Source: Labilibacter marinus (lineage in GTDB: Bacteria; Bacteroidota; Bacteroidia; Bacteroidales; Marinilabiliaceae). Taken from it: a DNA stretch of 64,000 nt. The notes under the pieces were generated by a model. The model did no database searches. It was not told the DNA's origin and saw nothing but the letters and a program-made list of their open reading frames with translations. Below, one piece after another: positions 25,594 through 36,722 of this stretch (positions within the stretch are counted from its first letter, which is position 1; every line of letters begins with the position of its first letter). The DNA lies in the NCBI RefSeq assembly GCF_001659685.2, contig NZ_LXYE02000020.1, positions 186,001-250,000 on the forward strand, read 5' to 3'. The position numbers and the translations under genes are program-made.

Positions 25594-27996
25594 ATGTGGA
25601 TTATAATTGCACGTACCATATTAAAAAATAGAATTCTATTTTTATCAATTTTAGCTGTTATTACAATCTTTATGGGATATAAAGCTGGTGATGTACAGAT
25701 GTCGTACCAGTATGCTCCTTTATTACCTGAAGATGACCCAGCATATTTAGAATACGAACAGTTTGAGGAAGTTTTTAGCAACGAAGGAAATCTATTAGTT
25801 TTGGGTATAAAAGATCGTGATTTTTTTACCTTAAATAATTATAAAAACTGGATATCATTAACCGAAAACATAGATTCTATTGCAGGGGTTAGTTCTGTTT
25901 TTTCTGTTTCGGAATCATACAATTTAATTAAGAATAAAGCCTTAAAAAGATTTGAAATTGAACCTCTTTTCAAGAATAAAGTGGCTTCTCAATTCGAACT
26001 CGATTCTTTAAAAAACAAGTTTTATACTTTACCTTTCTACGAAGGTACCATCTACAATAAAGAAAATAGCACTTATTTAATGGCAGTCACTTTAGATCCC
26101 GCTATTTTAAAAAGTCCAGAACGTGTTAAATTAATTCAAGAAATTGAAAAAGCTGGAGAAGCTTATACGGAAGCAACAAAAATTGAAATTCACTACTCAG
26201 GATTACCATACATTAGAGTAACCACTGCCGAAATGATTAAAAAAGAATTGAATATGTTTATATTCATGGCTTTAGGGATAACGGCTGTTATTATTTTCAT
26301 GTTCTTCAGATCTTTTAAAGTAGTCATTTTCTCCATGCTAGTTGTAGGAGTTGCAGTGATTTGGGCCTTAGGTACACAAGCCTTATTCGGATTTAAAATT
26401 ACAGTTTTAACAGGAATGATTCCTCCACTTATCATTGTAATAGGTATTCCTAACTCTGTATTTTTGCTTAACAAATATCATCAGGAATATAAAAATCATG
26501 GTAATAAAATTAAGGCTTTACAACGTGTGATTAGAAAGATTGGTAATGCTACATTTTTAACCAACTTAACAACGGCTTCTGGTTTCGCTACATTTATATT
26601 TACCAGTAGTAAAATATTGGTTGAATTCGGAATTATTGCTGCAATCAATATCATTGGAGTGTTTATTCTTTCTTTATTGTTGATACCCATCATCTTTAGT
26701 TTTTTATCAGCTCCCAAAGAAAGACACTTAAATCATTTGAATAATAAAGCTATAAATAAGGTGGTTGATAAACTAGTTCATATTTCTTTAAACCACCGAA
26801 ATATAGTTTATGCAACAACAGGAGTTATATTATTACTTGGGGCTATTGGTATAACCATGATTAAAACAACAGGGTATATGTTGGATGACATACCACATGA
26901 AGACCCATTGTACTTAGATTTAAAATTCTTTGAGGAAAATTTTGATGGTATGATGCCATTAGAAATCATGATTGATACTAAAAAACCCAATGGAGTTTTA
27001 AGAGCAAGTAATTTAAAAAAGATGGATCAACTCCATAAAAAACTATCTGCTCATCCTGACATTTCCAAAGCCCTTTCCTTATCCGAAGCGGTTAAGTTTG
27101 CTCGTCAGGGTTTTTATAATGGAAATCCAAAATATTATAGCATACCAAGTAATCAAGAGCGTACTTTCTTACTTTCATATATCTCAAAAGGAGAAGGGGA
27201 ACAAAAGCAAATTATCAATACTTTTATTGACACACTAAAACAAAAAACCAGATTTAGTTTTAGAATAAAGGATGTTGGAACCACTAAAATGACTGAGTTA
27301 AACGATTTGGTTATTGAGCATATCCATGAAATATTTCCTGAAGAAAGATATAACACTACCGTTACTGGAGCAAGTGTGTTATTTTTTAAGGGTACCAAAT
27401 ATTTAATCCGAAACTTATTCATAAGTCTGTTTTTAGCTATCGTTTTAATCGCCTCTTTTATGGCCTGGATGTTTTCATCCAAACGTATGGTAATAGTATC
27501 ACTGATTCCTAACTTAATTCCTTTAATTATGACAGCAGCATTAATGGGATATTTTGGAATTCCTATTAAGCCATCCACTATATTGGTATTTAGTATAGCC
27601 TTTGGTATTTCGGTAGATGATACCATTCACTACTTGGCTAAATACAGACAGGAATTAAGTGAAACCAATTGGAGTATTAAAGCTGCAGTAGTGCTTGCTC
27701 TTAAAGAAACTGGGGTAAGTATGATTTACACATCTATCATATTATTCTTTGGTTTTGGTATTTTTGGATTCTCTGAATTTGGAGGAACAGTAGCCTTAGG
27801 TATTTTAGTGGCTGTTACTTTATTAATAGCCTTAGTTTCTAACTTAGTTTTATTACCATCATTATTATTGACCTTAGAAAAACATATCACCAATAAATCC
27901 TTCAGAGAACCTCTTCTTCATATATATAACGAAGATGAAGACATTGAACTTGAAGATTTAAAAATTAAAGAGGAGTCAAAACCTTTACAAGAGTAA
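25594..27996 (+). CDS. RND/MMPL-type membrane transporter
   Basis: An 800-residue inner-membrane protein with two repeats, each having a first membrane helix, a large periplasmic loop and a five-helix bundle (about 12 helices in total: first near 8-30, then 218-375, 400-425, and 605-775). The sterol-sensing-like segment with the Asp-rich helix (FGISVDDTIHYLAKY at 675-689) is typical of RND/MMPL exporters that use the proton gradient. At 800 residues it is shorter than AcrB (about 1050) and matches the MMPL/HpnN-like group that moves lipids or hydrophobic molecules. No partner membrane-fusion protein or TolC is adjacent. It lies 18 bases before a polyprenyl synthase gene, so a lipid or isoprenoid cargo is possible. 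Confidence 0.85.
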   Translation: MWIIIARTILKNRILFLSILAVITIFMGYKAGDVQMSYQYAPLLPEDDPAYLEYEQFEEVFSNEGNLLVLGIKDRDFFTLNNYKNWISLTENIDSIAGVSSVFSVSESYNLIKNKALKRFEIEPLFKNKVASQFELDSLKNKFYTLPFYEGTIYNKENSTYLMAVTLDPAILKSPERVKLIQEIEKAGEAYTEATKIEIHYSGLPYIRVTTAEMIKKELNMFIFMALGITAVIIFMFFRSFKVVIFSMLVVGVAVIWALGTQALFGFKITVLTGMIPPLIIVIGIPNSVFLLNKYHQEYKNHGNKIKALQRVIRKIGNATFLTNLTTASGFATFIFTSSKILVEFGIIAAINIIGVFILSLLLIPIIFSFLSAPKERHLNHLNNKAINKVVDKLVHISLNHRNIVYATTGVILLLGAIGITMIKTTGYMLDDIPHEDPLYLDLKFFEENFDGMMPLEIMIDTKKPNGVLRASNLKKMDQLHKKLSAHPDISKALSLSEAVKFARQGFYNGNPKYYSIPSNQERTFLLSYISKGEGEQKQIINTFIDTLKQKTRFSFRIKDVGTTKMTELNDLVIEHIHEIFPEERYNTTVTGASVLFFKGTKYLIRNLFISLFLAIVLIASFMAWMFSSKRMVIVSLIPNLIPLIMTAALMGYFGIPIKPSTILVFSIAFGISVDDTIHYLAKYRQELSETNWSIKAAVVLALKETGVSMIYTSIILFFGFGIFGFSEFGGTVALGILVAVTLLIALVSNLVLLPSLLLTLEKHITNKSFREPLLHIYNEDEDIELEDLKIKEESKPLQE

Positions 27997-28014
27997 AACA
28001 AAAAACCTTAACTA

Positions 28015-28989
28015 ATGCTCAATATAAAAGAACTACAAGAACTGGTAAATAAAAAAATAGATAGTTTAGATATAATATCAGCCCCCAGAGAACTATATAC
28101 ACCTATTGAGTATACGCTTTCGCAAGGAGGTAAAAGAATACGACCCGTTCTTTGTTTAATGGCTAGTCAGCTATTTAAAAAAGATGTTAATGAGATCATT
28201 TTCCCTGCGCTCGCTGTAGAGGTATTTCATAATTTCACCTTATTACACGATGACATTATGGACAATGCTGATGTTCGCCGAAACCAACCTACTGTGCACA
28301 AAAAGTGGGATGCTAATGCTGCTATTCTTTCAGGAGATGCAATGATGATTAAAGCATACCAATACTTGTGCAAATGTGATGCTAAGCAATTACCCGAAGC
28401 CATTGAATTGTTTAATAATGTTGCTCTGGGCGTTTGCGAAGGTCAGCAATACGATATGGAGTTTGAAACTAGAAATGATGTTACTGTTGATGAATATCTG
28501 GAAATGATTCGATTAAAAACAGCAATTCTTTTAGCGGGTAGTTTAAAACTTGGAGCCATTTTGGCCAAGGCATCAAAAAAAGATGCTGATTTAATATATG
28601 AGTTTGGCATTAATATAGGATTGGCTTTTCAGTTACAAGACGACTACCTCGATAGTTTTGGTAATCAAGATAGCTTTGGTAAAAAAATAGGTGGAGATAT
28701 AGTTGCCAACAAGAAAACATTTTTATTATTATCAGCATTTAAAAATGCTAAAGGTGAAGATCAACTTAATCTTAATCATTGGGTTGACAAAAAAGATTTT
28801 AATAGCGAAGAAAAAATAAACGCAGTTAAACAGATATATTCTAAACTTAAAGTTGATAAATTATCTGAAGAAAAAATGAATGGTTTTTACGAAAAAGCAG
28901 TTCATTGTTTGTCGCAAATTGAAGGTGAAAACGAGGCTAAAAAGGAGCTATTAAACTTTTCTTCGAAATTAATGCATAGAATTAATTAG
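28015..28989 (+). CDS. Polyprenyl diphosphate synthase
   Basis: A 324-residue all-helical isoprenoid chain-elongating enzyme (trans-prenyltransferase). The first aspartate-rich motif is DDIMD at 79-83 and the second is in QDDYLD. Phe at the fifth position before the first motif (HNFTLLHDD) often favours shorter products such as FPP or GGPP rather than long quinone side chains, but that rule is imperfect. The substrate is IPP plus an allylic diphosphate, with Mg2+. It lies 18 bases after the RND gene and 119 bases before atpD. Confidence 0.92.
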   Translation: MLNIKELQELVNKKIDSLDIISAPRELYTPIEYTLSQGGKRIRPVLCLMASQLFKKDVNEIIFPALAVEVFHNFTLLHDDIMDNADVRRNQPTVHKKWDANAAILSGDAMMIKAYQYLCKCDAKQLPEAIELFNNVALGVCEGQQYDMEFETRNDVTVDEYLEMIRLKTAILLAGSLKLGAILAKASKKDADLIYEFGINIGLAFQLQDDYLDSFGNQDSFGKKIGGDIVANKKTFLLLSAFKNAKGEDQLNLNHWVDKKDFNSEEKINAVKQIYSKLKVDKLSEEKMNGFYEKAVHCLSQIEGENEAKKELLNFSSKLMHRIN

Positions 28990-29099
28990 TACTTTTAGAA
29001 CAATCTTGTTATTTTTAACTTTACTATTCAGTACAAATAAAAAATTCTCTATATCTCACAGGTAATAATAGCCTAATTTATTATTGCCATTTTAGATAA

Positions 29100-30619
<1,520 letters not shown>

Positions 30620-30620
<1 letters not shown>

Positions 30621-30874
30621 TGGATTTAAATTTACAGATAATAAGCCCTGAAAAAGTATTATATTCTGCTGATGTAGGATTAATACAACTACCTGGTGTA
30701 AATGGAAGCTTTACAGTTTTAAAAAATCACGCAGCTATTGTATCATCGTTAACCCAAGGTAAAATAAGGGTTATTGGTAAAGATGGAAAAGAAGATTTTT
30801 TTGATTGTGAAGAGGGTATATTTGAATGCAATAACAACAAAGCAACCGTATTAATTGGTGCTGTTAAAAAATAA
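30620..30874 (+). CDS. atpC: F1 ATP synthase epsilon subunit
   Basis: An 84-residue epsilon subunit consisting of the N-terminal beta-sandwich only (LQIISPEKVLYSADVGLIQLPGVNG...). The C-terminal helical domain found in longer epsilon proteins is absent, as in many Bacteroidetes. Its ATG overlaps the atpD stop. It is followed by a hairpin terminator at 30899-30927. Confidence 0.95.
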
Positions 30875-30898
30875 AAAAGTAATTACAATATAGCATAG

Positions 30899-30927
30899 AA
30901 CCGTTACCACTTGTGGTATCGGTTTTT
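30899..30927 (+). terminator. Rho-independent terminator of atpDC
   Basis: Stem AACCGTTACCAC/GTGGTATCGGTT, 12 bp with one mismatch and a 2-base centre, followed by a T-run. It overlaps the first codons of a longer possible GT9 reading frame, which argues against that early start. Confidence 0.85.
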
Positions 30928-30946
30928 GCATTTTATAGGTATAGTT

Positions 30947-31954
30947 TTGGAAAAGATTTTAATTATTAGACTCAGCTCTATAGGAGATATTATTCAATGC
31001 ATGTCGGTAACAGGTGGTTTTAAAAATCATTACCCTAATTGCGAGGTCCATTGGATTGTGCGTAAGGACTTAGCTTCTTTACTAAAAATTGATCCTCGTA
31101 TAGATAACTTAATTGAGTTTGATAGAGAAGCGGGGATGGGTGGTTTAATTAAACTGGCTTTTCAGCTAAAAAAGGAAGGTTATACTCATATTTACGATGC
31201 ACATAGCAACATTCGTTCTAATGTATTAAAAAGCATTCTAAGTCCTTTAAAACTGAAAGCTAAAGTTATAACCAGAACTAAAGCCAGATTGAAAAGAATG
31301 CTTCTTTTTAATTTTAGAATTAACCTACTTCCAAAACCATTTAGAGCTTTTGAATCTTTCAGAAAACCAGTTGAAAAATGGGGAATTACTAACTTTTATA
31401 CCGACACTAATAATTGGGTATTTCCAAAGGAAACTGAAGAAAAATGTATAGAGTTATTAAAAGATCAATCGGCAAAATCAATTACCCTAGTTCCTTCTGC
31501 AGCTTGGGAACTAAAAAGATGGCCTGTTGAATATTGGCAAAAATTAATACAGTTACTTCCCGATTTTAGTTTTAATATATTGGCAGGTCCGCAAGATGAT
31601 TTTTGTGAAGATATAGCAAAAGTTGCCCCTGATAGAGTATTAAACTTAGCAGGCAAAACCTCGTTACTGGAAAGCTTTTGTGTCACTGCCCATTCGAAAT
31701 ATGTGGTGAGTGGAGATACTGGTTTTTTACATGCTGCCGATTTATTCAATATTTCAGGTTGTGCCATTATTGGACCTACAGCCTTTGGTTACCCTACTGG
31801 TGAAAAAATGAAAATATTTGAATTGGGTCTTCCATGTCAGCCATGTAGCAAACACGGAGATACTAAATGTAAACTTCAAGAAGTGAAAAAGTGCTTGGTA
31901 GATATTACACCTGAACAAATTGCCAAACAAGTATTAAATAGTTATCCAGCTTAA
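30947..31954 (+). CDS. Glycosyltransferase family 9 (heptosyltransferase-like)
   Basis: A 335-residue GT9 enzyme, the family of ADP-heptose:LPS heptosyltransferases. From the TTG at 30947 it begins EKILIIRLSSIGDIIQ, the usual GT9 start. A longer frame to 30911 would begin inside the atpDC terminator and adds no family sequence. Conserved stretches include LVPSAAWELKRWPVEYW near the middle and SGDTGFLHAADLF near residue 258. The Cys-rich tail (LPCQPCSKHGDTKC) is typical of the family. Acting on the inner face of the inner membrane, it would add a sugar to a lipid-A core or other glycan. Confidence 0.88.
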   Translation: MEKILIIRLSSIGDIIQCMSVTGGFKNHYPNCEVHWIVRKDLASLLKIDPRIDNLIEFDREAGMGGLIKLAFQLKKEGYTHIYDAHSNIRSNVLKSILSPLKLKAKVITRTKARLKRMLLFNFRINLLPKPFRAFESFRKPVEKWGITNFYTDTNNWVFPKETEEKCIELLKDQSAKSITLVPSAAWELKRWPVEYWQKLIQLLPDFSFNILAGPQDDFCEDIAKVAPDRVLNLAGKTSLLESFCVTAHSKYVVSGDTGFLHAADLFNISGCAIIGPTAFGYPTGEKMKIFELGLPCQPCSKHGDTKCKLQEVKKCLVDITPEQIAKQVLNSYPA

Positions 31955-32034
31955 GCTGAGTTTTCTAAAATACTTTTTAAAATTTTAGATTAACAGTGGT
32001 TAAGTATTATTGATTCTCTTTTATGAATGTAATA

Positions 32035-32064
32035 TTGGTATAACTATCAATAATATTACTTTTG
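32035..32064 (+). promoter_or_regulatory. Bacteroidetes-type promoter of the GT4-GT90 gene
   Basis: TTG at 32035-32037, a 19-base spacer, then TACTTTTG at 32057-32064, matching the TTG-N19-TAnnTTTG rule for the Bacteroidetes primary sigma factor. The start codon at 32091 follows by 26 bases. Confidence 0.65.
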
Positions 32065-32090
32065 CAGGATAACCAATTTATATAAACTAT

Positions 32091-34187
32091 ATGACCATAC
32101 TTTTTATAAACTCCATTGGGAAAAATAAATGGGGGGGTGGAGAAAAATGGATTGTGAATACAGCTGCTGGATTACAAGACATGGGTCATAAAGTAATTAT
32201 TGGTTCCAGAAAAAAATCAATTCTTCAAAAAAAATCTGTTGCTAAAAATATTGATACCATAAATATAAAGCACAGCAACGATTTTAGCATTTTCAGCGCA
32301 TTTAAGCTTGTTAAATATATCAATGATAACAACATTCAAATTATCGTTGCTAGCTTAAATCGTGATGTTAGAATATGCGGTTTTTCCTCGCTCATATCAA
32401 AACATAAACCTAAGGTTATTGGTCGTCAAGGAGTGCAGTTAATTTCTAATAAATGGAAATACAGATTTAGCTTTAAAAATCTGTCCCATGGTATTTTAAC
32501 CAACTCAAAATCTATCAAAAAAATATATGATAGTTATGGTTGGTGGAACGATTCTTTTGTAAAAGTTATTTATAATGGAATAGCACCTAACGAAACCACC
32601 AATAATACCTTCGATTTATCTACAATTCCTTCCATAAAAACAACGGATAAAATAGTAGTTAGTGCTGGTAGATTAGATAAACAAAAAGGCTTTAAATACT
32701 TAATTGAAGCTGCTAAAATAGCTAGAGACGAGCAGGATAATATTAAGTTTATAATTGCTGGTACGGGTAAACAATTAAATTATCTGACCAAGTTAATAGT
32801 TGATTATAAACTACAGGAGCACGTATTTTTAGTTGGATTTGTAGAAAACATTCAAGGCTTATTAAAAAATGCGGATGTATTTGTGCTAACCTCTTTGTAT
32901 GAAGGCATGCCCAATGTACTTTTAGAGGCTATGTTGCAAAATATTCCTGTTGTAACTACGCCTGTTAATGGAGCTTCAGAATTAATAGAAGAAAATAAAT
33001 CGGGCCTTTTTGTACCGATCAAAGATCCTAAAGCCATTTATAGTAAAATTAAACAGGTAATTGATTCCCCTGAAGAAACAAAAGCTATTGTTAAGAATGC
33101 GAAACAAGTTGTAACCGAAAATTTTAGTTTAGAAAAATCAGTTGAGAGGGTAAATCAATATTTTTTAGATGTATTAAAAGCAGATCATGAATTGTATTTC
33201 CTTGGAGATCATCCAAAAATACGAAAAATACGTTCTGAGTATAATACATTTCGACATAAAAATTTTAAACCTGGTTATTACCTTAAAAACTATTTAAAGG
33301 TTAAATACCTGCCTCAATTCTCAAAAATGAAGGCAAGTTCCATGATAAAACATCTTAATCGTTTCGATAACGATTATATCAACTCACGTATTGAGTATTA
33401 CAATAAGATTAATACACCTACATCCTTACATACTGATTCAATTGAATTAAAAGACTTTATCTACACAGGAGAGGAAAAGACCTATTATTTTGATACGTGG
33501 AAATATACACGTCATTTCAATCCGAATAATAAGTTCGCGTTTGAATTTGGTGATGTAACGAAAATTCCCAACGTTCCATCCATTGTAAAAAGCAGACCTA
33601 TCAATGGTAAAAATCAAAATTCTGTCCTACTAAACCTAAATAGAATAAGACACTTTATCTTTGTTAATGATAAAAAGTCTTTCCTATCTAAAAAAAACAA
33701 ATTAGTTTGGCGCGGCAATATATGGACTTACCAACCGCAACGTATTGATTTTTTGGAGAAACACTTTAACAATCCAATGTGTAATGTTGGTCATGTAAAT
33801 AAGGCTGATATAAATACAGTATGGAAAACTGATAAACTATCCATTGATGAACAACTTCAATATAAATTTATATTGTCTATTGAAGGAAATGATGTAGCCA
33901 CTAATTTAAAATGGATTATGTCTTCCAACTCTTTAGCCGTTATGCCTACCCCAAAATATGAAACCTGGTTTATGGAAGGTAAACTAAAACCAGATTATCA
34001 TTATATTCACATTAAGGATGATTATTCCGATTTAAATGAAAAATTGGAGTATTATATTACTCATCCTGAAGAAGCTGATCAAATACGCTTAAATGCTAAT
34101 AAATACGTCAATCAATTTAAAGATAAGAAGAGAGAGAAATTGATTTCGTTATTGGTATTAGATAAGTATTTTGAGAATATTAATTAA
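32091..34187 (+). CDS. Bifunctional GT4-GT90 glycosyltransferase fusion
   Basis: A 698-residue two-domain enzyme. Residues 1-365 are a GT-B glycosyltransferase of family 4: a Gly-rich start (GKNKWGGGEKWI), then VVSAGRLDKQKGFKYLIEA, then the ExxxxxxxE region with SLYEGMPNVLLEAM near 268-281. Residues about 380-698 match glycosyltransferase 90 (CAP10-like), with WRGNIWTYQPQR, LSIEGNDVATNLKWIM and PTPKYETWF. GT90 members in fungi and animals are xylosyl- or glucosyltransferases, and in bacteria some decorate LPS. The fusion probably adds two sugars in sequence. It starts the glycan island, 48 bases before the CDP-ribitol synthase gene. Confidence 0.85.
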   Translation: MTILFINSIGKNKWGGGEKWIVNTAAGLQDMGHKVIIGSRKKSILQKKSVAKNIDTINIKHSNDFSIFSAFKLVKYINDNNIQIIVASLNRDVRICGFSSLISKHKPKVIGRQGVQLISNKWKYRFSFKNLSHGILTNSKSIKKIYDSYGWWNDSFVKVIYNGIAPNETTNNTFDLSTIPSIKTTDKIVVSAGRLDKQKGFKYLIEAAKIARDEQDNIKFIIAGTGKQLNYLTKLIVDYKLQEHVFLVGFVENIQGLLKNADVFVLTSLYEGMPNVLLEAMLQNIPVVTTPVNGASELIEENKSGLFVPIKDPKAIYSKIKQVIDSPEETKAIVKNAKQVVTENFSLEKSVERVNQYFLDVLKADHELYFLGDHPKIRKIRSEYNTFRHKNFKPGYYLKNYLKVKYLPQFSKMKASSMIKHLNRFDNDYINSRIEYYNKINTPTSLHTDSIELKDFIYTGEEKTYYFDTWKYTRHFNPNNKFAFEFGDVTKIPNVPSIVKSRPINGKNQNSVLLNLNRIRHFIFVNDKKSFLSKKNKLVWRGNIWTYQPQRIDFLEKHFNNPMCNVGHVNKADINTVWKTDKLSIDEQLQYKFILSIEGNDVATNLKWIMSSNSLAVMPTPKYETWFMEGKLKPDYHYIHIKDDYSDLNEKLEYYITHPEEADQIRLNANKYVNQFKDKKREKLISLLVLDKYFENIN

Positions 34188-34235
34188 TCAGACAAGTAAA
34201 AAACAACTATACAGAAACTGATAAACAAATTAAGC

Positions 34236-35603
34236 ATGAAAAATATTGGAGTGATTTTGGCAGGAGGCAGCGGGACTAGATTTGGAAGTGAAAAACCCAA
34301 ACAATTTTTACGCGTTGCAGGAAGAAAAATACTAGAACATACATTGGACACTTTCCAAAACTCCCATATTATAGATGAAATAGCTATTGTAACGCATAAA
34401 GGTCATGTAGATGAAGTTAAAGAATCAATTACCGTTAATTCTTTCAATAAAGTAAAAAAAATATTATTAGGAGGAAGTACTAGAAACGAATCAAGCTTAG
34501 CTGCTATTAATGCATACTGGTCTAATGAAGACGCAGACAAAATAAATTTAATTTTCCATGATGCCGTTCGTCCATTTGTATCTAACAAAATTCTTAAAGA
34601 CATTAAAAGTAACTTAGAAAAATATAATGCAATTGATGTTGCTATTGCATCAACGGATACAATAATTGAAGTTGAAGATGATAAAATAGTAAACATTCCT
34701 GATCGTAGTAATTTAATGAATGGGCAAACCCCTCAAGCTTTTAAACTTAAAACTATAAAAGAAGCATACGATATTGGTCTTCAAGATCCTAATTTTAAAG
34801 CAACAGATGATTGTGGTGTGATAAAAAAATACCTTCCTAAAGAACCTATTTTTGTAGTTCAAGGCGATCCTACTAATATTAAAATTACACATGAATTAGA
34901 TCTTTTTATCTCGGATAAAATATTTCAAATACGACACAAACAATACTTTAATCAACCATCTCTCGAAGAAATAAAAGGTAAAGTTTTAGTTGTTTTTGGA
35001 GGAAACGATGGGATAGGAGGAGCTGCAGCAGATTTAGCAGAAAAAATTGGTGCTCATGTATTTAGATTTAGTAGAAGTTTAACAGGAACAGATATTACAT
35101 ATCCAGAAAAAGTTAAGCAAGCACTAGAGCATGCTTATAATGAGTGTGGAAGAATTGATTACGTTGTAAACAGTGCAGCAATACTTAATAAGCAACCTTT
35201 AGATTTAATGGATTACGAAACTATTAACGAATCATTAAATGTAAATATTAAAGGTGCAATTATTGTAGCTAAAGAGAGTTACCCTTATCTGAGTAAATCA
35301 CATGGTCAACTTATAAATTACACTTCCAGTTCATATACAAGGGGACGCGCTTTTTACTCTGTTTATTCGTCAACCAAAACAGCCATAGTAAATTTAACGC
35401 AAGCATTGGCAGAGGAATGGGAGTTAAATAAGGTTAGAGTAAACTGTATAAACCCAGAAAGGACTAAAACACCTATGCGTACCAAGAATTTTGGAATGGA
35501 AGAGGAAGATACTTTATTAAAAGCTGAAAAGGTTGCTGAGGTTACTTTGAAAACACTATTAAGTAAATCTTCAGGTCAACTTATTTACGTAAAAAAAATA
35601 TAG
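34236..35603 (+). CDS. Bifunctional CDP-ribitol synthase (IspD-like cytidylyltransferase plus SDR reductase)
   Basis: A 455-residue fusion. Residues 1-225 are an IspD/TarI-type cytidylyltransferase with LAGGSGTRFGSEKPKQF, ending with the DxTNIKIT region near 215. Residues 245-455 are a short-chain dehydrogenase with VFGGNDGIGGAA in the NAD(P) loop, NSAAI, and YSVYSSTK as the catalytic Tyr/Lys motif. The same domain order is found in Haemophilus Bcs1, which reduces ribulose 5-phosphate and activates ribitol 5-phosphate with CTP. It would supply CDP-ribitol for a ribitol-phosphate glycan. LicD and glycerophosphotransferase-like genes follow on the other strand. IspD for isoprenoids has no SDR domain, so MEP-pathway use is unlikely. 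Confidence 0.85.
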   Translation: MKNIGVILAGGSGTRFGSEKPKQFLRVAGRKILEHTLDTFQNSHIIDEIAIVTHKGHVDEVKESITVNSFNKVKKILLGGSTRNESSLAAINAYWSNEDADKINLIFHDAVRPFVSNKILKDIKSNLEKYNAIDVAIASTDTIIEVEDDKIVNIPDRSNLMNGQTPQAFKLKTIKEAYDIGLQDPNFKATDDCGVIKKYLPKEPIFVVQGDPTNIKITHELDLFISDKIFQIRHKQYFNQPSLEEIKGKVLVVFGGNDGIGGAAADLAEKIGAHVFRFSRSLTGTDITYPEKVKQALEHAYNECGRIDYVVNSAAILNKQPLDLMDYETINESLNVNIKGAIIVAKESYPYLSKSHGQLINYTSSSYTRGRAFYSVYSSTKTAIVNLTQALAEEWELNKVRVNCINPERTKTPMRTKNFGMEEEDTLLKAEKVAEVTLKTLLSKSSGQLIYVKKI

Positions 35604-35615
35604 TATTATTTAATT

Positions 35616-35642
35616 AATAGAGGCTAGAATTTAGCCTCTATT
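35616..35642. terminator. Bidirectional hairpin terminator
   Basis: Perfect 11-bp stem AATAGAGGCTA/TAGCCTCTATT with a 5-base loop, placed between the convergent CDP-ribitol synthase and pyruvyltransferase genes. The T- and A-runs are short. Confidence 0.7.
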
Positions 35643-35650
35643 AAAGATTA

Positions 35651-36694
35651 TCATACAGTCACATAAACTGGCGATCTCCTAAATATTTTCCTTCTTTCTT
35701 TTCCTTTTATAAATATAGACGATACTTGTTTTATTGTTCTTAGGACAATTGCTTTATATAAATATAAATAGTACATTTTATTGGCTTCTTTTTCTGAAAT
35801 TGGTTTAATATTATTAGAATAAGGAAAAGCCTTTATTAATTCTTTTCTAATTTTATCTACGTCTTCTTTTCTAACTGCATAATCCTCAATTATAGTGTCA
35901 ATATTATCTGCGGACAAATCTCGTTCAGATAAATCTATAAATTCAGGTTTTAAATTAAAAACTGAATAATAATCATCAAATTTATAGTTAGAAACATCTT
36001 TATGCTTTGCACTATTTCTATTGCTTTCATTTGTAGAAAACTTTAACCATTTATTAGGAACTCCAAGTCCATCCGCAATGATTAAAGGATGCATTGCAGA
36101 AGAAACCAATACTTCACATTGAGCTATTTGCTTCACTAATTTATAAGGATTACCTAATACATCAATAACGACTGAATCATTAATATTCTTTTTAATTCTT
36201 TTAATTGCTGGATTATTTTTATGTGTAAAATGAGCAACAATACCCAATTTATACTTCTTCTGAATATTTTCTACATTAAAAATATCTTTTACTAATAAAC
36301 CAGGATCTCCAAGTGCAATACCTTCAAGCGATGAGTTTAAAATATCTTCTAATCTCTTTTTAGAAATCTTACCTCGTAAAGCATGTGGAATTACAGGTCG
36401 AATTAGAGTTTCTGGCTTAACAATTTTTTGTTGCATTGTATGGCTATATTTTGGATAATGAAATCCAGAACCATAAATAAAAATTGGACTTTGATTTTCA
36501 GGTATCTTCTTTTCAATAGCCCCTAAAAGCAAACGACTATCGGCACAAGATCCTATACCAATACAATCTGCCTCTCTCGGAGGACAACATTCCACATCTA
36601 CACCAAAAGCCTTAAACATATAGGTATTTAAAGCATCTCCAAAATTATTACTATCCCAAAAACTTAATTTAATTTTGTTTAATTCTTTACTCAT
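35651..36694 (-). CDS. Polysaccharide pyruvyltransferase family protein
   Basis: A 347-residue protein of the CsaB/ExoV-type polysaccharide pyruvyltransferase family. It begins with FWDSNNFGDALNTYMF, a family signature, then GIGSC, IYGSGFHYP, IALGDPGLL and SSAMHPLIIADGLGVP near the end of the core. These enzymes add a pyruvate ketal from PEP to a sugar. It lies in a minus-strand run with the glycerophosphotransferase-like and LicD genes (28 bases downstream of the former). The basic C-terminal tail may touch the membrane. Confidence 0.8.
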   Translation of the reverse strand: MSKELNKIKLSFWDSNNFGDALNTYMFKAFGVDVECCPPREADCIGIGSCADSRLLLGAIEKKIPENQSPIFIYGSGFHYPKYSHTMQQKIVKPETLIRPVIPHALRGKISKKRLEDILNSSLEGIALGDPGLLVKDIFNVENIQKKYKLGIVAHFTHKNNPAIKRIKKNINDSVVIDVLGNPYKLVKQIAQCEVLVSSAMHPLIIADGLGVPNKWLKFSTNESNRNSAKHKDVSNYKFDDYYSVFNLKPEFIDLSERDLSADNIDTIIEDYAVRKEDVDKIRKELIKAFPYSNNIKPISEKEANKMYYLYLYKAIVLRTIKQVSSIFIKGKERRKIFRRSPVYVTV

Positions 36695-36722
36695 AGTTTA
36701 TATAATACTATAGATTATAGGT

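Noticed and set aside
27153-27626. Open frame of 157 codons on the minus strand inside the RND gene
   Set aside because: Shadow of the RND transporter. The sequence has no motif and the sense frame is well supported.
30911-30946. Extended start of the GT9 gene at a TTG
   Set aside because: It lies inside the atpDC terminator stem, and the family start begins at 30947.
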